A stretch of DNA of 64,000 nucleotides from RGIG8709 sp045575975 (GTDB lineage: Bacteria > Bacillota > Clostridia > Monoglobales > Monoglobaceae). The position numbers and the translations under genes are program-made. Below, piece after piece: positions 36,349-43,983 of this stretch; position 1 is the first letter of the stretch; each line of letters opens with the position of its first letter. The stretch spans positions 117,700-181,699 of the forward strand of contig JAZNFO010000034.1 in NCBI GenBank assembly GCA_045575975.1, in the 5' to 3' direction. The notes beneath the pieces are model-generated. The model saw only the letters and a list, made by a program, of their open reading frames with translations. It ran no database searches and was not told the DNA's origin.

Positions 36349-36721
36349 ATTGGTACACTCCTTATATGTTATGTTGTATATTATATTCCAAAACTGGAAT
36401 AATTGCAATATCATTTATTAATTTTCTATGTTTTTACCAAATATTTTTTCTTGAAATTTTTATTTGCTTATTACATAAGGCTTTTGAAGTCATGAAAAAA
36501 TGATTTTAACATGTGAAATAAAAAATGGACATAAAGTTGGACAAAAAAACCGATTATTAATAGAAGGCAATTTAAAATATTAATCATTATACAATATCCT
36601 ATTGAACAATATTTAAAGGAATATCCTACCTATCCATACTCCCGAAATTGTGTGTGGTGTTGTGTGGTGAGTGTGATTAATATTTATTGCCGTTCTTATT
36701 TCATTTCTATCCCATATAGTT

Positions 36722-36761
36722 CCACCGCCTACGGATCCGCAATCGGATCCGTAGGCGGTGG
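36722..36761 (+). terminator. 18-bp perfect hairpin upstream of the ART-HD gene
   Basis: Perfect 18-base arms (36722-36739 and 36744-36761, beginning CCACCGCCTACG) around CAAT, followed by TTTGTTT. It is markedly GC-rich compared with its surroundings. Confidence 0.65.
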
Positions 36762-36784
36762 TTTGTTTAAGGAGATATTTTAGC

Positions 36785-36814
36785 TTGATATCCGGGAGTG
36801 AAGCGCGTTATAAT
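36785..36814 (+). promoter_or_regulatory. Promoter of the ART-HD gene
   Basis: TTGATA at 36785-36790 and TATAAT at 36809-36814, spacer 18 bp, 28 bp before the ATG with GGAGGTGG in between. The gene is therefore transcribed on its own. Confidence 0.75.
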
Positions 36815-36841
36815 AGCTAGAAAAATTTGGAGGTGGCTATT

Positions 36842-38203
36842 ATGACGTTATCGGAGATTATGTTAAATGTTAAGGATGTTTCAATGGAACAATTAGTGTT
36901 CCAAAGTGATATTAAGACAGATGAAGATGTTAAAAAGTATCAGGGAAAGGGTTACAGGGTGAATTTTACAGAAGAGCAGTTCAAAGAAAAGTTTGAACTG
37001 CGACCAGAATGCATTGCCTATACACCATCAATATCGTATGAAGCAATATATTTCAACAAAGAAACCCTTGCGGCTTTAAACTTCCCATTAACATTATATA
37101 TGGATGAGGTCGGTATGGATATAGAGAAATTCTATCAAGTCGTAAAGAGTATTGAGCAAGACGTTGCCAATGGCGACTATATTGCCTCAATCAGTTCTCT
37201 CCCAGATAGGATGCGTATGGAATATTTCGATATTCTCATACAACGCGGTATAGACTTCCCAGACTTTTATGAGAAGTTCTATTCTTTTTATATAATGTCA
37301 GACTACGGCTTTTCCGCCTTATCAACAGACACACTTGAAAAAATCGTAGCCAAGAAAACAGAGAAAGATTGGCAACGGACACGTGAGTGCTTAAAATCTC
37401 TACCTGACACAGTAACTATTTATCGCGGTCAGACCAAACTCAGTACACCTCTTGAAAAGGCATATAGTTGGACGGTAGATAAAAGCATAGCATGCTTCTT
37501 TGCCAGCCGTATGGGTACAGATGAGTCAGAGATAATTGAAGCTCGTGTGAGCAAGGATAAGATATTAGAGTATGATATATCAAGTAACGAGCAAGAAGTC
37601 TGGGTAAAATTTGAAGATATAGAGATTGTAAGCCGTACCCAGCTATATGGGTTAAATAAGTTGAAGGAGCTTCTCCCACAGGTAGAAGATACCTACAATA
37701 TATATAAGAAGAAATTAAGTAAACTCAATTTCGCGACGGATATAGAGGGCGTTCACGGTAAAGCTCACACTTTAAGAGTTCTTCTCTTATGTCTGCTTTT
37801 AGCAAAGCAGATGGGGTTATCCATAAAGAAGACTGAACTACTTGCTACTGCGGCTATTTATCATGACACGTGCAGACAGCACGATGGTATTGATGAAGTT
37901 CACGGTTATGATGCGATGAAGTATTATAAGGAAAATGTAAGAAAACCACATCCAATTGTTGAGTTCCTGATAGAGTATCACGCCATAGATGACCGCTTTG
38001 GGTATAGAGAGCTTAATAATAACCCTGATTTATCTGATAAGTCTGAAACGGTAAAATTACTTTTTGAAATCTTCAAGGATGCGGATGCTCTTGATAGAGT
38101 TCGTTTCGGAATATCACAATTAGACTTGGGGTATTTAAGAACAGAAGCAGCAAAACACTTCCCGCTAATAGCCCGTATCTGCTGTGACAATGTAAAATCA
38201 TAA
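36842..38203 (+). CDS. Two-domain protein: ADP-ribosyltransferase-like plus HD phosphohydrolase
   Basis: A 453-residue protein. Residues about 188-265 show an ADP-ribosyltransferase-like pattern: TIYRGQ (Arg195), SWT (209-211) with ACFFAS, and an E-x-E site in NEQEVWV (Glu250, Glu252). Residues about 300-425 form an HD domain: HGKAHTLRV (His305, His309), YHD (His341-Asp342) and KDAD (Asp414). The N-terminal 180 residues are unassigned. The start at 36842 has GGAGGTGG upstream. It stands alone between strong hairpins next to a restriction system. An enzyme pair that adds and removes a modification, or a phage-defence effector, is inference. Confidence 0.75.
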   Translation: MTLSEIMLNVKDVSMEQLVFQSDIKTDEDVKKYQGKGYRVNFTEEQFKEKFELRPECIAYTPSISYEAIYFNKETLAALNFPLTLYMDEVGMDIEKFYQVVKSIEQDVANGDYIASISSLPDRMRMEYFDILIQRGIDFPDFYEKFYSFYIMSDYGFSALSTDTLEKIVAKKTEKDWQRTRECLKSLPDTVTIYRGQTKLSTPLEKAYSWTVDKSIACFFASRMGTDESEIIEARVSKDKILEYDISSNEQEVWVKFEDIEIVSRTQLYGLNKLKELLPQVEDTYNIYKKKLSKLNFATDIEGVHGKAHTLRVLLLCLLLAKQMGLSIKKTELLATAAIYHDTCRQHDGIDEVHGYDAMKYYKENVRKPHPIVEFLIEYHAIDDRFGYRELNNNPDLSDKSETVKLLFEIFKDADALDRVRFGISQLDLGYLRTEAAKHFPLIARICCDNVKS

Positions 38204-38254
38204 TCCTTTTTACCACTCACATACATTCCATTCCCCATATCATATTAACTTCCC

Positions 38255-38296
38255 AGAGGGAGACCGCACGCGTGCGGTCTCCCTCTGGTTTTTTAG
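38255..38296 (+). terminator. Terminator after the ART-HD gene
   Basis: A perfect 36-base palindrome (38255-38290, centre ACGCGT, ends CCAGAGGG and CCCTCTGG) followed by six T. It has the same GC-rich style as the hairpin before the gene. Confidence 0.9.
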
Positions 38297-38404
38297 CAAT
38301 AAAAAGAAATCGTCGAATGTCGATTTGAAGTGGGTATAGTGTTTTTTATGGTATGGTATTAATAAATGAAAAAATTGTGAAGAGTTGTAAGAAAAATTAT
38401 AACA

Positions 38405-38448
38405 CTTACACGGTGTAAGGATGCATACAAAAATAAATTACACTGTAA
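38405..38448. promoter_or_regulatory. Palindromic TTACAC-type boxes upstream of 38476
   Basis: CTTACAC-G-GTGTAAG at 38405-38419 and TTACA-C-TGTAA at 38438-38448 are two palindromes of one theme in the promoter region of the next gene. The stretch ACGGTGTAAG also occurs at about 59998-60007 upstream of the gene at 60238. A shared regulator is possible. Confidence 0.45.
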
Positions 38449-38475
38449 ATAAAATTTTTTAAGGAGTTGTTTTGG

Positions 38476-39360
38476 ATGAAAAATAATAAGAATAATGTTG
38501 AAATGGTAAACAATAAGGATTTTGAAGTAGCTACAAATCAGCTTCGTAAAGTATATGGAGATACTTGGGTTGATGCTCTTAATAGGAATATTAATGCAAT
38601 TAAGATCTCAACCGGTCTTTTTGATAATTACGCAGCAGATGATGCGGATGCGTTTTCTCCTTGCAGCCTTGCGTGTGATAGCGACTGCGAGCATTGTGAG
38701 TTTGCCGGAAGAGAAAATGAGTTCGTAATTAGAGAAATGGTTAAAAAAATAGGAAATGTTAGAAGAGTTATGTCAAATGGTAAGGAAACTCCATTGTACA
38801 TATATGGTGAACTATTGAATGTTGCTCTGGTATTAAATGAAATAACTGGTAAACAAATGACATTGATGGTCGAGGAAGCAAGAGCTATGTGCAATCGCGT
38901 GTTAGAAATGGAAGTTCCTATTTGTTATGAGTTGGTAGAAAAAATGCTTTATATAGCAACAATATTAGTTGGTGTTGATATAAATATATGTTTAGAATTG
39001 CGAGGTGATATGCATATGGAAGAAAAATCGAAGTTTCAAAGTGTATCAGCAGAGCTTCAGCCTGTTAAGTCTTATGTAGCAGAAATTCACAATCAAAAAG
39101 AAGCTATCTCTGTGGTACGAGAATTTTTAGAAGGTAGAATAGCAACTGAAAAAGATTTGGAGACAAAAGAAGTTTTAAAAATTGTTCATAGGCGTTTGGC
39201 GGAGCCGGAATGTAGGCTTGGTAAAATAGAAAGTGAGTTGTTTCAGGCTGTGGAAACGGTTTGTGTCAGGTATTCTGGTAAAGTTCTTGATATTTTAACA
39301 GAGAAAATCAATGAAGAGATTAAGAAAAAATATACAGAAAAAGGGGCAGAAGTTTTATGA
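38476..39360 (+). CDS. Hypothetical protein with a cysteine cluster
   Basis: A 294-residue soluble protein, not recognised. Residues about 61-75 hold five cysteines (CSLACDSDCEHCEF), a possible metal site. The rest is helical, with LLNVALVLNEITGKQM in the middle and a charged C-terminal helix. The start at 38476 follows AAGGAG; it overlaps the next gene by ATGA, giving a two-gene operon. Palindromic boxes lie just upstream. Confidence 0.65.
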   Translation: MKNNKNNVEMVNNKDFEVATNQLRKVYGDTWVDALNRNINAIKISTGLFDNYAADDADAFSPCSLACDSDCEHCEFAGRENEFVIREMVKKIGNVRRVMSNGKETPLYIYGELLNVALVLNEITGKQMTLMVEEARAMCNRVLEMEVPICYELVEKMLYIATILVGVDINICLELRGDMHMEEKSKFQSVSAELQPVKSYVAEIHNQKEAISVVREFLEGRIATEKDLETKEVLKIVHRRLAEPECRLGKIESELFQAVETVCVRYSGKVLDILTEKINEEIKKKYTEKGAEVL

Positions 39361-39911
39361 AAAAAGATAATGATTTAAAAAATATAAATGTTAATGAAAT
39401 TGATGGTATTAAGAAGGTTTATGATGGTTGTAAGTTTTGTATGGAAACTCGTGGGCGCATATGTGATAAAGCAAAAGAATTATTTAAGCATCATTCACTT
39501 CTATCTTCTTATCCACCTGAGCATTGTAGTACGGGTGAATTGGTTTTGAAAAGACCATTGAACTTTCCTTTGAAGTGCTATGAATATGCTCCTTATGAAC
39601 TCAACTATTGTTGGAATTGCAAGATAGTGTATAAAAGTGAAGATTTTGAGTCGTGGCTATTACGTCTTGAATCTACACCTTATGCGTCGAGATTATTTGC
39701 TAAAACATGTCCGCATTGTGGCAAAAGATGTATTACTTATGTAAAAACAATGTATGAAGACGTCTATGGAGCTGACTATGACGACTTTTTCAACTTCAGC
39801 GACGACGATGGCTATTACAGTTATGATAAATATTATACCGTTGAGAGGTATGATGACTATGATAGTTATTATGACGATGACGATGATGACGACTATGATG
39901 ACTGTATTTAG
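39357..39911 (+). CDS. Hypothetical zinc-ribbon protein with Asp/Tyr-rich tail
   Basis: A 184-residue protein, not recognised. Cysteine pairs CKFC (near 26), CWNC (near 81) and CPHCGKRC (near 119) suggest one or two zinc sites. The last 45 residues are almost only Asp and Tyr (for example YDDYDSYYDDDDDDDYDD), an extremely acidic tail. That could mimic nucleic acid or bind cations. Its start overlaps the upstream gene, so the two are translated together. Confidence 0.65.
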   Translation: MKKDNDLKNINVNEIDGIKKVYDGCKFCMETRGRICDKAKELFKHHSLLSSYPPEHCSTGELVLKRPLNFPLKCYEYAPYELNYCWNCKIVYKSEDFESWLLRLESTPYASRLFAKTCPHCGKRCITYVKTMYEDVYGADYDDFFNFSDDDGYYSYDKYYTVERYDDYDSYYDDDDDDDYDDCI

Positions 39912-40108
39912 TATGATAACTATTAAATAGTATGCTGGAATTAATTATTGCGATGTATTTTTGATAAGAGTGCATATTGAAAGGTAAAGTTTGAGTTATA
40001 AAGAATAGAGATAGGACTGTATTCCGAAACCGACAAAAGAAGAAATAGTGGGTATAAGAATTACACTTCTATCTCACATAAAAAGTTTATACATAGGGAG
40101 TGTTTGTT

Positions 40109-40312
40109 ATGAGCATCGATGAAGTTATAGATTTGATGGAAGAGTTGGAAATTGATTTCAACACCTTGGTAATAGATAAAAAAGGCGTGAGGGTGTTAAA
40201 GGATGTCGGCGACAAAGAAGTACCTATCTTTTGGGTTGATGAGTACGAGAAGTTAGAAGAAATTTTAATTGACATCAAAAATGGTGTGTTAGCTCATCCA
40301 GCTAAACTTTAA
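40109..40312 (+). CDS. Small acidic hypothetical protein
   Basis: A 67-residue protein (MSIDEVIDLMEELEIDFNTL onward), not recognised. The ATG at 40109 follows AGGGAGTG; a GTG nine bases earlier is less likely. A terminator follows at 40336, so it is a single-gene unit. Confidence 0.55.
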   Translation: MSIDEVIDLMEELEIDFNTLVIDKKGVRVLKDVGDKEVPIFWVDEYEKLEEILIDIKNGVLAHPAKL

Positions 40313-40760
40313 TAAAATGTATAGTGCAAAATAAGTGACAGGGTTATAAAAAAGCCCTGTCATTTTCTATGCAAAACCTTTAAAAATGGCCTTATTAAGC
40401 GGCTTTGGAGATATTGCATTGTTGATTTGCGTCCGAAACGCATTTCTTGCCCCTTAAAACGACCTGTATCGGATTTTTCATACCCCGCCCAAGAAAAGAT
40501 ACCAGTAAAATGTTCGTGGGGTTTTAAGGGCGATTTTGTCCATTTTGGAGTTTTAGTGATGTAATGTCAAAGTGTCTCAAACCCGCACAACAAGCGGTTT
40601 TGCGGGTATTGACATCAATTTTAAACAGATGATGTCAATTATCTTTGTGAGCTTTCACCAGACTTTAAAAACTTTTTAAAAAGGCCTTGGCGAAAACAAA
40701 TTTTCGCGGTAAGCTTTGTCACGGTTGATGTCAAAGAAATAATACAAGGAGTGATACTTA
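40313..40760. other. Non-coding region with TTGATGTCAA boxes, candidate partition, transfer or replication site
   Basis: No gene in 448 bp. After a terminator at 40336-40367 the sequence is richer in GC than its surroundings. It holds a stem around CCCGCA/TGCGGG (40582-40606) and repeats of one box: ATGTCAA at 40564-40570, TTGACATCAA at 40609-40618, ATGATGTCAA at 40629-40638 and TTGATGTCAA at 40725-40734. Boxes two and three are inverted around 10 bp. A ribbon-helix-helix gene starts directly behind, so it probably binds here. Whether this is a centromere-like site, an oriT or an operator is not decided by the sequence. Confidence 0.5.
40336..40367 (+). terminator. Terminator after 40109-40312
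   Basis: TGACAGGG pairs with CCCTGTCA, loop TTATAAAAAAG, followed by TTTTC. Confidence 0.8.
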
Positions 40761-41090
40761 ATGGCAAACGGTATTTTTAAAAGACTTGGTGGTATGTTTA
40801 CGGCGGAGCAAGTAGAGACTACTCCTCTTCCTGCTACCGATAGTCAGAAAGAAGAAAAAGTGGTAAAGGCAAAGAAACGTAATGAAAGAGCTTACGAGCG
40901 ATATCGAGGTAGAGGCGGTAAAACTAAGCCAATGTCATATTACATACCTGATTACATTTTAAAAGCGCTGGAACTAAAAAAATCACGTTGTAATGGCGTA
41001 AGTAAATCTGATCTGGTTGTAGAGGGGTTAAAGTATGTCCTCTCTGCCGAAATAAAGGAGCTTAAAGAAAAAGGAGAAATTTCATTATGA
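40761..41090 (+). CDS. Ribbon-helix-helix-like DNA-binding protein
   Basis: A 109-residue protein. A basic N-terminal half (KKEEKVVKAKKRNERAYERY-like, many Lys and Arg) is followed by a ribbon-helix-helix pattern near residues 65-97: MSYYIPDYILKALELKKSRC then VSKSDLVVEGLKYVL. Such proteins act as plasmid or element autoregulators, partition adaptors or relaxase accessories. It lies right behind repeated TTGATGTCAA boxes and overlaps the next gene (ATGAGA). The specific role is inferred. Confidence 0.6.
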   Translation: MANGIFKRLGGMFTAEQVETTPLPATDSQKEEKVVKAKKRNERAYERYRGRGGKTKPMSYYIPDYILKALELKKSRCNGVSKSDLVVEGLKYVLSAEIKELKEKGEISL

Positions 41091-41770
41091 GACACGGTAT
41101 GACAGATGAACAATTAATTGAAGAAATACAAAAGAACCTTTTAGGACCGGAAGACACATTTTTATTTGGATGTAAACAATGTGGTAACTGTTGCCGTAAG
41201 CGAGAAGAACTCATAACAGTAACGGGTTACGATATATACAATATCGCCAAGGCTATGGGTGTTAGTGCTGCCGAAGCTGCAATGAAATATTGCACCATTT
41301 CTCCCGGGCAGACCTCTGCTTTGCCTGTGGCACACCTCAAGGAAAGACTTGACGGTTCCTGCTCTCTTTTAAGAAAAGGTTTATGTATAGTGCAGAAAGA
41401 TAAACCAATCGTGTGTCGTCTTTATCCCATAGGTAGATACTACGACGGTAAAGAGCAGAGATATTTTAGACAAGGTGCAGGAACCTGCACCGGACACGGA
41501 CAAGAGATTAAATTGAAAGACTGGCTTGAAGAGTTTAATATCCCTGCTCTTGATGAAGCAAGCGTCCTTTGGGGTAAGTTCATATTTGCAGCTTCTCTCT
41601 ATGCAAGGAACTTAAAGGAAAGGCGTAGAGCTGAAGATTATGTGGAGTTCTTTAAGGATGCAGGTTTAGCATTTTATATGAGATATGACCTTACACTTCC
41701 AGTAGAAGAAAACATAAAAGCCAACATAGTGTGGCTTGAAGAAAAGCACAAAGGCTTTAAGGTTAAATAA
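41087..41770 (+). CDS. YkgJ-family cysteine-cluster protein (third copy)
   Basis: A 227-residue metal-chelating protein. CKQCGNCCRKREELITVTGY (about 29-48) is the canonical first cluster. CSLLRKGLCIVQKDKP and IVCRLYPIGRYYD form the second. Layout and spacing match the copies at 28230 and 27467, including GYDIYNIAKAMGVS. It overlaps the ribbon-helix-helix gene by four bases and ends at a terminator. The family's biochemical role is not well established. Confidence 0.82.
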   Translation: MRHGMTDEQLIEEIQKNLLGPEDTFLFGCKQCGNCCRKREELITVTGYDIYNIAKAMGVSAAEAAMKYCTISPGQTSALPVAHLKERLDGSCSLLRKGLCIVQKDKPIVCRLYPIGRYYDGKEQRYFRQGAGTCTGHGQEIKLKDWLEEFNIPALDEASVLWGKFIFAASLYARNLKERRRAEDYVEFFKDAGLAFYMRYDLTLPVEENIKANIVWLEEKHKGFKVK

Positions 41771-41775
41771 AAATC

Positions 41776-41812
41776 GGAGTTGGATCACATTTTCAGATCC
41801 AACTCCTTTTTT
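41776..41812 (+). terminator. Terminator after the YkgJ-family gene
   Basis: GGAGTTGGATC pairs with GATCCAACTCC around ACATTTTCA, followed by six T. Confidence 0.9.
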
Positions 41813-42223
41813 GAAAAGTATAACAGTTTGGGGTGTTTTTGATGCATATATAATTCCGAAAAAATACGATATTTTTTAACAGGCAAGGTTTTCCTACTAA
41901 TAATAAGAAAACAAAAAATTTTAATTTTTTTGAAAATGCTGTTTTGTTGTTATTACTGCATTTGCTACAGAAGGGGTGTTTTATTTATGCATAAATCGCT
42001 ACAGAAAACGCTACTATTAATGAGGGGATAATTTCATGATATAATATTTTGAGTTCCTCCATTATTAATAATATAGTAATAACACAATAATACAACGTGA
42101 CCGTACCGTTTATCGTACACTACAAAGAAATTTGGTCAAAGGCCTTGGCTTTAAAGAAGATATCCGATATGATGAAGGCGGTATGCCTTTATGGTATATA
42201 CTTAAAGTTAAGGAAGTGAAGTT
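41813..42223. other. Non-coding gap with short repeats and a possible 14-codon leader
   Basis: No full gene. GCTACAGAA is repeated at about 41961 and 41988. A 14-codon frame begins at the ATG near 41977 (MHKSLQKTLLLMRG) behind AGGGGTG. The right end contains the gene remnant described separately. I see no promoter I would defend. Confidence 0.4.
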
Positions 42224-42239
42224 ATGTTTAGAGATTTAG
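42093..42239 (+). pseudogene. Remnant of a C-terminal coding segment
   Basis: An open frame without a credible start reads QRDRTVYRTLQRNLVKGLGF then KEDIRYDEGGMPLWYILKV, protein-like in composition, and ends just inside the next gene. It looks like the tail of a gene whose front was lost. The family is not recognised. Confidence 0.3.
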
Positions 42240-42910
42240 AGCAAATACTATCTATGGTAGCCAAGAGCAAGAAGGTTAAAAATGAAAAGACTTGGGTAGA
42301 TAAGATATTGAAGCATTGTGAGATACATTCAGATTATCTGCATTTCGTAAATCTGAGGTCAAACCCAAAGATGTGGTTTGGCGTTTCAGATGCAAAGTTT
42401 GAGTGTCAGCCCTTCATCCTCTTCCGACAGTTCAAGAACAATGACGAAGTAAAAGAAGTTAGAGAGTTTGAAATTTATACTTTTGAAAAATTGAATGACG
42501 CGGTGTTTGTAGAGCTTATGGAAGATAGTTATTGCAGCCATTATGACATAATGGAAGATTTCAGGGTTTTCTTCAATAATAGAGAAATTGATTTCAGATT
42601 AGAGCTCAACAACGGAGAGCCGGCAAAACTTGGAGAGTTTAATAGTTTGTCAGAGGGTTATTCAATAACAACGGATTTATATAAGGTAACAATCGAGGGT
42701 TTTGAAGATTACGACACTTACTGTGATAGTGAAGATATGTTAGAGCTCACCCTAATGAACTTAAATGAGTATATGGCTATTAACCGAGAGAAATCAACAG
42801 CAGATCGTGTGGACTTTGATTCACCGGTAGTAACCGTGTGGAAATCGGGTGAGTCTGTATCATTTGAACTGTATAAGGATGGTCAAGGGTATCATGTAAA
42901 AATAGAATAA
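42224..42910 (+). CDS. Hypothetical protein
   Basis: A 228-residue soluble, acidic protein, not recognised. FEIYTFEKLNDAVFVELMED and a repeated beta-like pattern (YSITTDLYKVTIEGFEDYDT) are visible; no membrane segment or metal motif. AAGGAAGTGAAGTT precedes the ATG, and a hairpin follows the stop. Confidence 0.6.
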   Translation: MFRDLEQILSMVAKSKKVKNEKTWVDKILKHCEIHSDYLHFVNLRSNPKMWFGVSDAKFECQPFILFRQFKNNDEVKEVREFEIYTFEKLNDAVFVELMEDSYCSHYDIMEDFRVFFNNREIDFRLELNNGEPAKLGEFNSLSEGYSITTDLYKVTIEGFEDYDTYCDSEDMLELTLMNLNEYMAINREKSTADRVDFDSPVVTVWKSGESVSFELYKDGQGYHVKIE

Positions 42911-42916
42911 ATCACA

Positions 42917-42949
42917 ATAAGGAGTTGTTCCGGCGGAACAACTCCTTAT
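42917..42949. terminator. 16-bp perfect hairpin between convergent genes
   Basis: ATAAGGAGTTGTTCCG and its exact complement flank a single G. There is no T-run on either side, so it may act as a weak bidirectional terminator or an RNA-stability element. Confidence 0.55.
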
Positions 42950-42960
42950 CTTATGCCATT

Positions 42961-43272
42961 TTATTTATTAATCAAATCTTTAATCAAGGTTGCTATCGTA
43001 TCAAGCTGCTTATCGTTCAACTGTTTCAAATCTTCAATAATACCCTTTAACTTTTCAGGATTTTCTACATCCATATCAAAAAGTTCGCTTGGGGTTATGT
43101 TAAGATAATCACATATATAGAAGATGCCTGATAACGATGGTAACGACTTACCAGACTCAATATTCTGAATGTATCCGGGATTTTGCCCCATACTTAAACT
43201 CATATTGCGACTTGAAACACCTTTCTTGGTTCTAAGGGTAGCCAGTCGTAGTGCAAAATCTTTTTCATCCAT
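42961..43272 (-). CDS. XRE-family transcriptional regulator
   Basis: A 103-residue repressor-like protein. Residues about 7-60 are a HTH_3 domain (LATLRTKKGVSSRNMSLSMG then YIQNIESGKSLPSLSGIFYI). The C-terminus is a short helix (LKQLNDKQLDTIATLI). It is divergent from the SLOG-family gene, with a promoter flanked by 14-base inverted repeats in between, which are its likely operator. Confidence 0.88.
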   Translation of the reverse strand: MDEKDFALRLATLRTKKGVSSRNMSLSMGQNPGYIQNIESGKSLPSLSGIFYICDYLNITPSELFDMDVENPEKLKGIIEDLKQLNDKQLDTIATLIKDLINK

Positions 43273-43344
43273 AGTATCACCGCCTTTTATTATATTTTAA
43301 CCCATACACACCTATTTTCTATTAGATGACAGCCGTAATTTGTG

Positions 43345-43404
43345 TTGATATATTGGTTTATAAATGTTATAATAATATTATATGATAGAAATAAACCAAT
43401 ATAT
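43345..43404 (+). promoter_or_regulatory. Promoter of the SLOG gene flanked by 14-bp inverted repeats
   Basis: TTGATA at 43345-43350 and TATAAT at 43368-43373, spacer 17 bp. ATATATTGGTTTAT (43348-43361) overlaps the -35 region, and its exact inverse ATAAACCAATATAT (43391-43404) lies just before the ribosome-binding site. The arms are 29 bp apart, suggesting looped repressor binding. Confidence 0.75.
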
Positions 43405-43419
43405 ACAAGGAGGTCAACA

Positions 43420-43905
43420 ATGAGTGAAGCAGAATTAAGAAAACATAGGTGTTGTTTTACCGGGCACAGACCGGAGAAACTCCATCTTACCGAAGATAAA
43501 ATAAAAGTGCTTTTGAGTGTAGCAATAAAACAAGCCATACACGACGGTTATACAACCTTTATATCGGGTATGGCTCGTGGTATAGACATTTGGGCGGCAG
43601 AGCTTGTGCTTGAAGAACGCAAGAAAAATGATGCGATAAAATTAGTATGTGCATCTCCTCTTGTTGGGTTTGAGCGTTCTTGGAATGAACAAGAGAAACA
43701 GACCTATCGCTCCATTATCGAAAAAGCTGATTATGTGAAATATGTGTCGGATCATTATTTTAGAGCTTGCTTTCAGGTCAGAAATGAATGGATGGTAGAT
43801 AGGTCAAATCGTGTTATCGCTGTTTTCAACGGTGAAAAAGGTGGCACACTCAATACCATAAATTATGCAAAAAGAAAAAATGTTGAAGTTATAAATCTAC
43901 TGTAA
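43420..43905 (+). CDS. SLOG/DUF1273-type nucleotide-binding protein
   Basis: A 161-residue protein with the Rossmann-like SLOG fold. CCFTGHRPEKL at the start, TTFISGMARGIDIWAAE (about 46-62) and GGTLNTINYAKRKNVEVINLL at the end are the expected motifs. The start at 43420 follows AAGGAGGTCAACA. Relatives bind nucleotides or nucleotide-derived signals, and SLOG domains occur in signalling and defence systems. It is next to its probable XRE repressor. Confidence 0.85.
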   Translation: MSEAELRKHRCCFTGHRPEKLHLTEDKIKVLLSVAIKQAIHDGYTTFISGMARGIDIWAAELVLEERKKNDAIKLVCASPLVGFERSWNEQEKQTYRSIIEKADYVKYVSDHYFRACFQVRNEWMVDRSNRVIAVFNGEKGGTLNTINYAKRKNVEVINLL

Positions 43906-43983
43906 AAATGCCAAATCATTGACAACTCTATTATAAATTTAAATCTTAGTGGTAAAATTAGTATCAGAAGGAGTTGTCGTAAT

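Larger units (their letters stand above)
36349..36841. other. Non-coding gap with hairpin and promoter; candidate small RNA
   Basis: No gene is visible. Plus-strand elements are a repeated TGTGTGGTG (about 36649-36668), a very strong hairpin at 36722-36761 with no reading frame before it, and the promoter of the ART-HD gene. A strong terminator-like hairpin with nothing coding upstream suggests a short untranslated RNA, or a terminator insulating the ART-HD gene. Confidence 0.4.

Noticed and set aside
38255..38290. The 36-bp perfect palindrome as a recombination site
   Set aside because: Six T follow directly, and it lies 52 bp behind a stop codon, so a terminator is sufficient.
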